DNA from: Allolobophora icterica
Taxonomy: Eukaryota; Annelida; Clitellata; Crassiclitellata; Lumbricidae
Direction: 5' to 3'
DNA length: 64,000 nt
NCBI GenBank assembly: GCA_963556255.1
Contig: OY744616.1
Location: 8,785,770-8,849,769 of the forward strand
The position numbers and the translations under genes are program-made. Position 1 is the first letter of the stretch, and the number at the start of each line of letters is the position of its first letter. The notes below the pieces were generated by a model. The model ran no database searches and was not told the origin of the DNA. It saw only the letters and a program-made list of their open reading frames with translations. Shown here piece after piece: positions 22,979 to 33,026 of this stretch.

Positions 22979-25464
22979 CTAATCCAGACTTAATGGCATG
23001 ATTTCTTCATACAGATCTACCCATTCTGCAAGCTCATTGTCGTCAAACGCAATTTGGAAGTCCTCTTCATCAGCCTCAACATCATCATCTGTGTATGGGC
23101 CTGTAGTGCTTATGTCAGTCATAGCATTATCGCATACTGCTCCACAGCAGTGCTTACAAGCAGCAACACACCGCAGACCGTGTTTCTTACAGAAACAAAC
23201 CTGGGAACTGCATGGGCTTTTCCTCACCATTTTGCATTTGCAACTTATGACATTTAAAACATCATCTGGTGCAGGTGTGAGATCTTTGCAATTGGCACAA
23301 GCACACCATTTTCGGCCTTCCAACGCCACTCTTCAGCATCTATGTCCAATTCCATAAAGGATCGCCACTGCATAACTTGCAAGAGTGCACCCGGAGAACA
23401 TGGCATTGTGCTGCATTTTCAGTTGGTGGCAGCTTTTCAGGATTTTGTAGTGTTTTGCTTGTGGCAAGCTGGCTCATGTAAGTCATGTACCGTAAATGGT
23501 TTAATGAATCGCATGACTTACCACCATATACTATTGCCAGAAGCTTTAAGCCATATTGAATAATATCAATACGTGATGCACCGGGTGTCCCTAGCATCTC
23601 AGTGAGAGGGGCAGTGTGCTTGTGTTTAACAATGGTCTTGTATATGCTGGCTTTACCATGCCCAAACAGAGCTGAAGTACTGTCACAACCACTTATTGCA
23701 TGGATGACCAATAACTGGCTTGCCGTCTTATCACCTATTGCAGTGCGGATGGTATGAACAGAGGTAATAGCCCTACGTGCTGAACGACAACGGGTGATTT
23801 CAGATAACATATAATTATTAAATATCTGCCATTTCTGGCCTAAAATGATAGAGTAAAAGGACCAAAACATCTGTATCATCAGCAACTACTGTGACTGGCT
23901 CAGTTCTGATTGCTGTGACCAGAGTGCAGTACATACAATGAGTGTCAGCATCATTGTTGGCATGATAAACAGTATACTGACTCTTCTTAAAATGAATAGA
24001 TAACAGATTAACAAACTGTTGCCTGTTATTGGCATTCATAAGAAACACTGCACTGTTTCTGTATACAGGGTTACTCTCGATCACATCAATATCCGGACAT
24101 GACTGTTTGGTTCTCCTAGCATGCTCATGGTCTTTGACTGATGGCCCATTCACATACCCATCAAAAACCACAGTGCAATTATCACCATAATGGCGTTTCA
24201 CATAATTAACATAATATTTTAAAACATCCCCATATGTGTCTGTCTGCTGCCAGACAATGCGATGGGGCAAGGAGCCACCATCAGCAACATATGTTTGTGG
24301 TAAGACAAATTCCTCTGAGCTACCTAGAGTCTTCCTCAGCTCTTTTGTCAGAGTACTCTTATTGGTTTTTCTTAAACCATGTTCATTGAATAAAGCAGTT
24401 GCTAAAGTGGTTAGTTCATATTCAAAATACTGCTCTAAGTCATTGGGGGTCATCCGTCCCATTATGAGCAAGAGGCGATTAAATAAGACACTGTCATCAA
24501 TGATGACTATTTCTGTTTACCTTACTCTTCTTGGTTAAGAGAGCAAGGGTTTTCACCTGTTTAACCTTTTAAAAAACACTTTCGTAAAACTCACTCCATC
24601 CATTTCACTCATAGTACCCTTTCCAATTTCCTCAGCAGTATCATAGTTAATACCTTTACCGTCACACACAGACAAACTAGATGCAAGACTTCGGAGCCGT
24701 GGATTACCTTCGAGGAAAGGAATCTTATAAGTGGGTGTTAAACCATTCCAGAACTCTGACAGTGTCATGGAAATCTGTAGCAATCCTCAAACTTGCTAAG
24801 TCCACATGTTGGGAATCATCAGAGGAGTGCTCGGTATTTGTAAGGGATGACAAAGCATTATGAACACTTGCACATTTGTGGGTACTGCGCACCCACAAAA
24901 GACGAACACTTTCTGTCATACCACTGCCATGAGTCAAACCTCCTCGACACCAGCAGTAGACACAGATGGTGACGGCTTTTCTCTAAATGTAGTAAAATAT
25001 AAGTGACACTTGACATGATAACGTGCATCAGCAGTTTTCAAATTACCTAAAGTCTCAAAGCCCCACTCATCGTTACGCTGTTCACAAATTTTCAACAGTG
25101 TTTGAACTTCACGATAGCGTTCATCAGCTGCTTTACAACACAGAAAACAGCAGGCCTTGTAATCTATCTTGTCACTTATTGATCTAAGTCTTTTGCTGGA
25201 ACTTGTTTCTGGAGGAATTTTTGGAATACTACCTTCTTTTGTATACTTCAATTGACATGATTTGTGAATAAAAATCATTAAAGGGTCACTATACAGATGC
25301 TGAGAAAGGGCAGTATCACTACGCAATGAGCTAAATCTCGTTAGCGTTAGTATTCCATCGGATCTCATTTTAATCAATTTTTCAGCCTCCTGTCGTTTAC
25401 AGATAATACAAACTGAATCACTAAACAGCTTTAACTTGCAAGATGCCGTCTCCTGCGCCTCCAT
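22979..25464 (-). pseudogene. Frameshifted PIN/FEN-like plus CXC-type Cys-rich gene
   Basis: Five minus-strand open segments line up as one broken protein. 25464-24934 has two Cys2 clusters (CIICKRQEAEK, CCFLCCKAADERY) and CHLYF. 24937-24553 holds intermediate pieces in shifted frames. 24471-23818 ends with VTVVADDTDVLVLLLYHF, a PIN/FEN-nuclease-like acidic motif. 23885-23340 has HAISGCDSTSALFGHGKAS, resembling the FEN-type GCDYT loop. 23329-22979 is Cys-rich (WCACANCKDL, CKCKMVRKSPC, CFCKKHGLRCVAACKHC), like tesmin/CXC domains. Frame changes near 23825 and 23320 and between the first segments break it. Proteins of this layout are, to my knowledge, repetitive in marine invertebrate genomes; whether a transposon or a host family is unresolved. 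Confidence 0.65.
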
Positions 25465-26395
25465 TTGCGTAATGTTAATGTAAATTTAAATCTCCGAAAT
25501 TTATCAGCGCCACACAAAAGCCACGTCAGGACTGGCGCTATATAATTAGATACTCAAACACAAAAACCACAGAAAATCAATGCAAAACTCACGGTAATTA
25601 TTAACTTCAAATTAATAACACAAGATTTTCAAAAGTACAGCAAGAAATGTTCTTAATTTCATAGATAACTATGAAAAATAAGCACATCCGATGAACAACC
25701 AAAACATCAACAGGCCAATTCACTTAGCGAATTGACGCGAAACCGTCCCATTGCGCCGAGAAAATAGTGCGACGTTAATTACATTCATACAAAGATAGAA
25801 ATATACCTTTCTCCCTCTATCTTGTTTTGCATATACAAGTTTTTATTTCAAATTATTTTAAATCAAATCTAGCTTGTCACAGGTTTTTTTGAGGTAGTTC
25901 ATATGTGAAAATGTAGTGCTCCTCGTCTAATAAGTCAACTATATAGGTCACATATTGTTGGAATTTCAAATTAGTGTCTTGCTTAACACATAATTTCATA
26001 TTTGTCTTCCGCAAACAAACAGATCCCAACTAATGTTCACAACTTCCTACACGGCCTTGTATCGATGATGAGGAACGATGAGAGGCAGTGAAGTCCGCAG
26101 CACATAATTACTATGTGCAGAACGCCCTAGTCTTCTAGATCAGCTGTTTTCAAACGGTGGTAAACATACAATTAGTGGTACGTGAAGTGTCGCTAAGTGA
26201 TACGCAAAAAATGCAAAAAAATGAATATCTGTGCACATGTGAAACTGGTTTTCAGCTATGCCTGCGGTCAAAAACAAGTACAGAACAAAGCTTGAACTTG
26301 AACCAGATTTCCGTTTGAAATTGACAAATACTAAACCAGATATTGTAAATCTGTGCTTGTCGAAACAAACCCATTGCTCACAATATATAGTATAT
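25465..26395. other. No gene recognised
   Basis: AT-rich stretch upstream of the PIN/CXC pseudogene; no features supported. Confidence 0.4.
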
Positions 26396-26633
26396 TATTG
26401 ATAGAGTAATGGTAATACCTATGGCCAGGAGAGCATTAGATTCGCGGTTCGATACCCGTGATCCCCTCTAGGCCGGCGCCTTGCATGGCTGCCAAAACGT
26501 GTGTTTACTTAAGATCTTTATTGTACTGTCATGTTTCAATGTAATCTTACTGCGTACTTGTCAGTTTGAATTAATAAATATTATTATTATATTATTACCA
26601 TTATTATTATTATTATTATTATAATTATTATTA

Positions 26634-26720
<87 letters not shown>
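26396..26720 (+). mobile_element. tRNA-derived SINE (family B) with long (ATT)n tail
   Basis: GATAGAGTAATGGTAATACC head, B box GGTTCGATACCCG, GGCGCCTTGCATGGCTGCC and 3' body as in the copy at 21005. It ends TTTGAATTAATAAAT followed by about 140 bp of nearly pure ATT repeats (26581-26720). Confidence 0.75.
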
Positions 26721-27005
26721 TCTAATAGCGATTGTATGTTTCCTTTTTTGATATAATTACATTCTTAAAATTAAATATTAATTTTTAAATTTGTCTACCT
26801 ATGGTCCTACGCTAATTGCAAGGGGACTTCGCGCTCGCCTGTTGTTTTTGATCTGACCTTTGCTGGGGGTACGCCAACATTCGATTTTTTTTACCTGGTG
26901 GTACAATAAAACTAAAGTTTGAAAAGCCGCTGTTCTAGATGTTAGAAGACAGCAACCAGGTATCTCTCGGGACGCATTCGTCAGCATCCAGCCGATTTTC
27001 CATTA

Positions 27006-28090
27006 AGCCCTTAAACTGCAAAATCCGCCAGATCGCCGAAAGCAGTTTTCTACCAAGCGTGCGATTTTCCGAAAACTAGTTTGGACCCGAATCGCCGTGT
27101 GTAGCCATATGTATTTTGTTACAGGCAATTCGTAAAACCAGGGATTTTGTAAGATGCCTGAAATTTTTAGGCAATTTGTAAAAGCCCTGATTCACTCGGC
27201 ACTTTACAAAATCCCTGAAAAAAACAGGGATTTTGCCTGTAACATATTCACCCTCCCCCCTCCACAAGCTTGTCTTTACTGTTTACTTTTTTGAAATTTG
27301 GTTTCAAAATAAAACTGAATTGAATTGAAAACACAATGCATTAATATACTACTTTGATACGTGTAAAAGATAGCCGGCGATACGGGTTTTCTTCACAAAA
27401 TTGTTTCGGCGATTCTGGATTCGGCGATTCGCTAGCCTACGAACAGCATTTTGGTGATACGGGTTTTCTTCACAAAATAGTTTCGGCGATTCGGCCGTAA
27501 TAACATTTCGGCGATTCGGGATTCGGCGATTCGCTACGTGCCCTAAAAATCGGCGGCCCTAGGCGGCTGCCTAGTTTGCCTAACAGACGAACTGGGCCTG
27601 CCAAGAACTTTGCGGAACAGAATTAATGTGGCTGTGCACAGGCCTGAGCAAAGTCCTATGCAGCCTATCACGATGTAACAACACAAATAAGCCCTCTATC
27701 CAGTCACGGTTCACTAATCAAGCTGTCTCTCCCATCATTGTTTCCACACAAACTTTTAAAACAGTATCTTTCCTGTTTTCCAAAATCAACCGCTGATATT
27801 TTAATTGTTTTTATGTTTCACTAAGTTCATGATAGTTTGACTTGTGTTGTTTGGGATTTCGTCCAGGGTTGTCCAACCGAATGCGAATCTGGCTATGACT
27901 TCACTCATTGATTGTGCACCGTTGGGACGGCGCTTTGGAAATCATACGATATATTTGATAAAATAAGCAACAGGAAACGTCAGTGAGCCTCAAAGTACCT
28001 TTTGTTATAGTGCACTCTCTCCATCGTATTGCTCTGACATCCCCACTGAAATTATAGCGATGTCAATTTTCGCTGGCAGTTCCTTACTAA
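27006..28090 (+). repeat. Segmental duplication, right copy
   Basis: Copy of 8957-9826 with small indels, including the right part of the hAT element, the shared flank CCAAGAACTTTGCGG and the downstream CTGTGCACAGGCCTGAGCAA block. It differs by an inserted stretch at about 27116-27245 holding short inverted repeats (CAGGGATTTTG / CAAAATCCCTG). The left hAT terminus is absent here. Sharing the hAT/flank junction shows the hAT insertion came before the duplication. Confidence 0.8.
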
Positions 28091-28849
28091 TAATTATATG
28101 ACAGAATTTCAGGGTTGTCAATTTAATAGTGAATGCAGTCGTTGGTCATTGTACTTTAATGCATCGAAAGTGTTTGTCGATTTCTGTTTTACAAAGATCT
28201 ATAGGCCCAAACAGTCATACCGACAGATTGCATTGTGGTGAGGTACATACACTTCGACATATACATGTATAATTATTGCTGTACTCTAACCATTAGCGTC
28301 GCTACAAGGGACAAGGGGTAGATGCCCGAAGGCCCTATTCAGGCTAGGTTCTGTGATTCGGGCAATCCGGTGATTTTTTGGGATACCTTATGTAGCTTAG
28401 CTTAGTATTTCTTCCGTTAGTCTTGACATATGGGACATGTTTTCGAGAAAAAAACTGGAACCAGAAACAAGAGTTGTCATTGACGTTGAAATTCATAACC
28501 CCACACCTTGGACAGTAATGGAGTTTAATAATTAGACTTTTGCAGGAATGTTTACCATTTAAATCTTACACATGCAGAAACCGTTAGATTAGCTGCTTCT
28601 CAAAGCTCTAAGGACAGTTCGGCTGCCAGAAATAAATACTTTAACGACCTGTTGATATAGAAAACACCGAGAATCAAGGTCATAGAATTCCGCAAATACA
28701 TCTGCTTATCACAAAATGTCTCATAGATGCTCAATCTTCACAGTGACTGAAAAGTTACCTGTAGCCATTAACTCCTTAACAATGGAAAGTTTAGAACAAG
28801 GCTGAGACCATCACGCAGGAGAACAATAGGACCTTTTAAAGCATTGGCA
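28091..28849. other. Left flank of the Polinton, paralogous to 57283-58330
   Basis: No gene. From about 28455 the sequence (TTGACGTTGAAATTCATAAC, AAACACCGAGAATCA, GAACAAGGCTGAGACCATC) parallels 57286-58330 upstream of the second fibrinogen-related gene. It is therefore the displaced upstream region of the first gene. Confidence 0.7.
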
Positions 28850-29089
28850 GCGAACAGTAGTTAATCTACTAAGCTTTTGGCTCATTAGCTAATTACCTAA
28901 TTACCCAATTATCCAATTACCTAATTAATTAATCAATTAATTAATTAGCCATTTTTGTGGCTATCAGAGGAGCGAAAGTGATCTGTTGACGCGTCGTGGC
29001 TTTGAAAATCGATCTGGTAACGGTAATGTGTGTGCGTGCTGGTGTTTTTTCGCATTCTCTGTCAAAAAATACAAAAGATTAAAAAACAA

Positions 29090-29165
29090 TGGTTTAAGGT
29101 TGGATTAGATCCGGCGACCGTGCGGTCACAAGGCGCCGACCTAAACCACTACTCTATCGACGACA
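29090..29165 (-). repeat. tRNA/SINE-like head inside the left Polinton TIR
   Basis: Minus strand: GATAGAGTAGTGGTTTAGG (A-box-like), then TCGGCGCCTTGTGACCGCACGG and GGTCGCCGGATCTAATCC (B-box-like). The same sequence is in the right TIR at about 47710-47785. It resembles the head of the host SINE at 18891-19131. It lacks a convincing cloverleaf and is not called a tRNA gene. Confidence 0.55.
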
Positions 29166-29810
29166 ACGATATGTGTTATAATAATATTATTATATATGCC
29201 TTATAATAGTGTCTGTAGAGAAATATTAGTAAATATTAGCACAATACTTAATTTACTGTTTAAATATGTTAGTTTATACAAGTTTATACAACATATGTTT
29301 ATGTGTTGAGTTATAATATTAAAATGCATCCTCTAGAAGGTTGAAAAACGTTCCCTAGGCGGCGCAACGTTTTTACTGGCGAACGCACAACGCCGGCTCA
29401 AAGGTCTCTTCGTGGGTTCAATGGTCTGCGAGGACATCGAAAGGTCTTAACAGCACTTGAATGGTCTTAAGAGGGTTGAAAGTACTGTTCGTCGACGCAA
29501 CGTGAAAAAAACGTTCCCTAGGCGGCACCACGTTTATACAACATAATGTTTATGTGTTGTGTTATAATATTAAAATGCATAGCGAATGCGTATTGAAATA
29601 ATTATCATTGCATCATAGGCCTACATAGAAATTGCATAAGCGTTGAGCAATGTTACATCATCTTTTGAAATCGCATGAGCGTTGTAAAATGTATATATAT
29701 ATTATTTCGTTTATTATGAATCAAAGTTGACAAACCGCAACTTCTTACAGAAAGAGCTCTTCTTCCTACCCTCCATTCGCTCTCATACTCCTTCCCTCCA
29801 TTCGCTCTCT

Positions 29811-30525
29811 TATATGGGTCCTATGTGGGCAATATGGGTTCTATGTGGGCAATATGGCTTCTATGAGGGCAATATGCGTTCTGTGTGGGCAATATGCGTT
29901 CTGTGTGGGCAATATGAATCCTTAAATTGGAAATATGGACCTTACATGGAAATATGGACCTTACATGGCAATATGGGTACCATATTGGAAATATAGGTCC
30001 TTATATGGAAATATGGGTTCTATGTGGGCAATATGGACCTTACGTGGCAATATGGGTACCATATTGGAAATATAGGTCCTTATATGGTAATTTGGACCTT
30101 ACATGGGAATATGGACCTTACATGGCAATATGGGTTCTATGTGGGCAATATGGGTCTTGTATGGGAAATATAGGTTCTATGTGGTCAATATGGTTTCTAT
30201 GTGGAAAATATGGACCTTACATGGGAATATTGTCCTTACATGTCAATATGGGTTCTATGTGGGCAATACGGTTTCTATGTGGGAAATATGGACCTTACAT
30301 GTAAATATGGACCTTACATGGCAATATGCGTCCTATGTGGACAATATGGGTTATATGTGGGCAATATGGACCTTACATGTAAATATGGACCTTACATGGC
30401 AATATGGGTCCTATGTGGGCAATATGAATCCTTACATGGAAATATGGGTCCTATGTGGGCAATATGAATCCTATGTGGCTCTATGGGTCCTATGTGGGAA
30501 ATATGGGACCTATGTGGAAATATTC
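29811..30525 (+). repeat. Minisatellite of 19-20 bp units at inner end of left TIR
   Basis: About 36 degenerate units of the type GGGCAATATGGGTTCTATGT, with variants such as GGAAATATGGACCTTACATG. Several frames stay open through the array and give repetitive WAIWVLCGQYG-like peptides; these look like by-products of the repeat rather than genes. Confidence 0.85.
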
Positions 30526-30631
30526 ATGTCAGTACTGGTGGTGGTAGTAGTAATAGTATACTTGACCTCGACCTTGACCTTAAATGTGACCTTGACCTTG
30601 AAAATGTCTTATAACGGTACCTAGCCCCGAT

Positions 30632-31723
30632 TTATGTATCGTATACGTACAACTGTAGGACTTCTACTCCTACCACAGTGTGACTGGGGTTGCTTGTTAC
30701 AGAAAGTCTGTAATACTGGTACGCAGTCGGAGTCGTTGTTAAATTAAAAAATGAAGGAGCAGGATCGGTGTTTAATAATGCCTGCGTCGATCTTAGTAAT
30801 TCCGTAAACGTTGATCCATCGTTACTTCCGTTTAAAATCCAGTTTGTTATCTGGTACGTGCCTCTGTTGCGTCTTATCGCTTTCAACGCAATTCTCCAAA
30901 TTTTAACAGGCTCAGGACATTTTATCTGCAGCCAGACATTTAATATTGATCTACTATCCGCAATCCATGTTCCATTGGAACCATCTGCATTTAGACTATT
31001 GAAAGCTCCATACGCTTGATACTTGTCAGTAACAATTGAACTAGCACTTGCGATAAAGCCGCTAACACTTTCGTCAGCCTCCAAAATAGGTATGTATCCG
31101 ATATGACACTTTTTAAGAGCATTATTGTCCGCTCTACTAAGAGCGTTATCTACATAATTTTTAGTGGAGGCATCTTGAGGATTAACGGGGTCTTTTAAAT
31201 CGGTTATAGATTTTTGTCTCATAACGAAATCTTGGTAAACATCGATTTTATGGTTACTGGACGACTTACCGAATCGTATTATATTTTCCGTTCCCACTTT
31301 GCATAGAAACCCTTCGATCGATTGCAACGTTATAGGTTGGTTTAAATAACCTTCTATTTTGTTTAACAGATTACCCAAGATCAAAGCAAACAGTTTGTTT
31401 CCGCGTAGATCCTTACAACCTATATTACGTTGACGATCCGAGCCCACACTTAAAAATAGATTTCCGGTCATGACGTCACCAGTCTTAGAAACTTTATTCA
31501 TACCGCTATTAATATCTACGTAATTTTTGGTAGCACCATCTTGGGGGTTAGTAGGATCTAACACGTTGACCAGTTTATGAGAATCTAAATTAATATTCTC
31601 GGTCGCGGCGTTTGTTCCATCCATACGAAGGAAAGTAGCATTTGCCTGAGACAATGTAACTCCTCCGGCAATTACTCTTTCCGAGTATCCAACATCAGTA
31701 TGTCCGAATTTATCCACAGGCAT
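30632..31723 (-). CDS. Polinton fibre-like protein 1 with discoidin-type head
   Basis: About 363 aa from the ATG at 31723, chosen because its first residues match the paralog's start; an upstream ATG at 31753 adds ten residues. The N-terminus MPVDKFGHTDVGYSERV and repeats of the type NPQDGATKNYVD (about residues 70 and 185) resemble trimeric phage tail-fibre shaft repeats. The C-terminal ~150 residues (AFNSLNADGSNGTWI, WLQIKCPEPVKIWRIALKAI, YQITNWILNGSNDGSTF, AYQYYRLSV) look like an F5/8 type C/discoidin galactose-binding sandwich. Likely a virion surface spike for attachment (inference from architecture). It has an extra ~130-residue middle block compared with its neighbour. Confidence 0.78.
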   Translation of the reverse strand: MPVDKFGHTDVGYSERVIAGGVTLSQANATFLRMDGTNAATENINLDSHKLVNVLDPTNPQDGATKNYVDINSGMNKVSKTGDVMTGNLFLSVGSDRQRNIGCKDLRGNKLFALILGNLLNKIEGYLNQPITLQSIEGFLCKVGTENIIRFGKSSSNHKIDVYQDFVMRQKSITDLKDPVNPQDASTKNYVDNALSRADNNALKKCHIGYIPILEADESVSGFIASASSIVTDKYQAYGAFNSLNADGSNGTWIADSRSILNVWLQIKCPEPVKIWRIALKAIRRNRGTYQITNWILNGSNDGSTFTELLRSTQALLNTDPAPSFFNLTTTPTAYQYYRLSVTSNPSHTVVGVEVLQLYVYDT

Positions 31724-31822
31724 TTTTAGTATATATATAAAATATATATACAATGTATATATATTTTATTTATTTATATCAGAACAAATCGTCTAGTGAG
31801 CTCATGAATAACCTACCACGAT

Positions 31823-32527
31823 TTAAGTATCGTATATGTATAATTGTATGCTATGAAGTCCTACGTTAACCCGACCGCTAATATAAATCCCACCGGGCAG
31901 GTTTTTCGTAAATCTGTAATACTGATACGCAGTATTCGTTGAAATATTGAAAAATGACGGCGCAGTTGCGGTTCTCAATAACGGAGTCGTCATCGTAAAT
32001 AACGTCGTAAATGTCGAATCGCCGTCGTTACGCCCTGATATGGTCCAAGGGGCCCTGGTTATTCTGTCTACAGTATCGATAGCATTCAACGCGATTCGCC
32101 AAATTTTAACCGGCTCGGGACATTTTATCTGTATCCAATTATTGAAAACATCATTAGAAACCCAAGATCCGTTCAAACCATCCGCGTTGAGACTATTGAA
32201 CGCTCCGTACGCTCGATATCCGTCTATGTGTGAACTGGCACTAGCGACGAATCCGGTACTACTCTCGTCGGTTTCTAAATTAGGTATATATCCGAGATAA
32301 CATTTTTTATGAACATTATCTACGTAATTTTTGGTAGCACCATCTTGGGGGTTAGTAGGATCTAACACGTTGACAATTTTATGAGAATCTAAATTAATAT
32401 TTCCAGTTGCAGCGTTTGTTCCATCCATACGAAGGAAAGTAGCATTTGCTTGAGACAGTGTAACGCCTCCGGCAATTACTCTTTCCGAATATCCAACATC
32501 AGTATGTCCGAATTTATCCACAGGCAT
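31823..32527 (-). CDS. Polinton fibre-like protein 2 with discoidin-type head
   Basis: 234 aa, paralog of the gene 100 bp downstream. The first ~75 residues are almost the same (MPVDKFGHTDVGYSERV; one NPQDGATKNYVD repeat), and identity is also high at DNA level. The discoidin-like head (AFNSLNADGLNGSWVSND, WIQIKCPEPVKIWRIALNAI, WTISGRNDGDSTF, AYQYYRFTK) has diverged. The start is preceded by TATATATTATAAA-ATG. Probably an alternative attachment protein; function inferred. Confidence 0.78.
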   Translation of the reverse strand: MPVDKFGHTDVGYSERVIAGGVTLSQANATFLRMDGTNAATGNINLDSHKIVNVLDPTNPQDGATKNYVDNVHKKCYLGYIPNLETDESSTGFVASASSHIDGYRAYGAFNSLNADGLNGSWVSNDVFNNWIQIKCPEPVKIWRIALNAIDTVDRITRAPWTISGRNDGDSTFTTLFTMTTPLLRTATAPSFFNISTNTAYQYYRFTKNLPGGIYISGRVNVGLHSIQLYIYDT

Positions 32528-32548
32528 TTTATAATATATATAGATATA

Positions 32549-32995
32549 TTAAAATAAACCGTTTATAACTTCTTGAAAATTAGCGCCATCGTCCATCATT
32601 TTCAACACGTACAAGCACAGATGACCGCAAAACACTTCGTTATCGGGCTGTATTCGTTCGCTGTTATAATAAACTGGACATCTTAAATGTTTCAGTAGCT
32701 CGGTAGGTGGAGGGAGACCATAGCCATCGAAATATTTCGCCGAAATTTCGCCTTTCTTCTTGATCCAACACACCCAATGAGTCCCGCTTCCACTAGATTT
32801 ATCTAGGTTAAGAATGCCGCTTTCGTTAGTAGGCCTACTCGGTCTCTCGGGCAGCTCGTCTCGTAGGAACACGCCTCTAAAGTTTGTGATATTTAGTTTC
32901 TTCTTAGCGACTTCTAGCAGTTGTATATTCGACAAAGGAACATTCGGTAACACGACTCCGCAAACGTCGATTTCTGTAACACTTCTAAAACTCAT
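32549..32995 (-). CDS. PRO: Adenovirus-type cysteine protease (adenain-like)
   Basis: 148 aa. The catalytic arrangement of C5 proteases is visible: His in GSGTHWVCWIKK, a following acidic position (KYFDGYG), Gln-containing segment RIQPDNEVFCGHLCLYVLK with the nucleophilic Cys in FCGHLC. It opens with LSNIQLLEVAKKKLNITNF and LPERPSRPTNESGILNLD, also typical of Polinton proteases. Expected to process capsid precursors during virion maturation. It lies directly after PolB in the leftward gene series; length is normal for the Polinton family. Confidence 0.88.
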   Translation of the reverse strand: MSFRSVTEIDVCGVVLPNVPLSNIQLLEVAKKKLNITNFRGVFLRDELPERPSRPTNESGILNLDKSSGSGTHWVCWIKKKGEISAKYFDGYGLPPPTELLKHLRCPVYYNSERIQPDNEVFCGHLCLYVLKMMDDGANFQEVINGLF

Positions 32996-33026
32996 TTTAT
33001 AATCAACGAATAGATTCTTTATGTGC

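Larger units (their letters stand above)
28856..30608 (+). repeat. Polinton left terminal inverted repeat
   Basis: Matches 46364-48019 in inverse orientation. The outer 1,141 bp (to 29996) align without any indel, and the 89-codon frame at 29727-29996 is identical to that at 46879-47148. It holds the AT-rich terminus with TTAATTACC-type repeats, a tRNA/SINE-like head at about 29090-29165, two GTTCCCTAGGCGGC blocks near 29345 and 29515, and an inner minisatellite. The inner 0.5-0.6 kb differ in repeat number. Confidence 0.93.

Noticed and set aside
29090..29165. Functional tRNA gene in the TIR (and tRNA-like heads at 18891, 21005 and 26396)
   Set aside because: A and B boxes are present but stems do not form a convincing cloverleaf, and most sit at the head of repeated SINEs.
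29811..30525. CRISPR-like array
   Set aside because: Units are contiguous degenerate repeats without unique spacers, in an animal genome.
29727..30624. Repetitive WAIWVLCGQYG-type reading frames in the Polinton TIRs
   Set aside because: The unit is 19-20 bp, not a multiple of three, and overlapping frames are open; coding is better explained as a by-product of the minisatellite.
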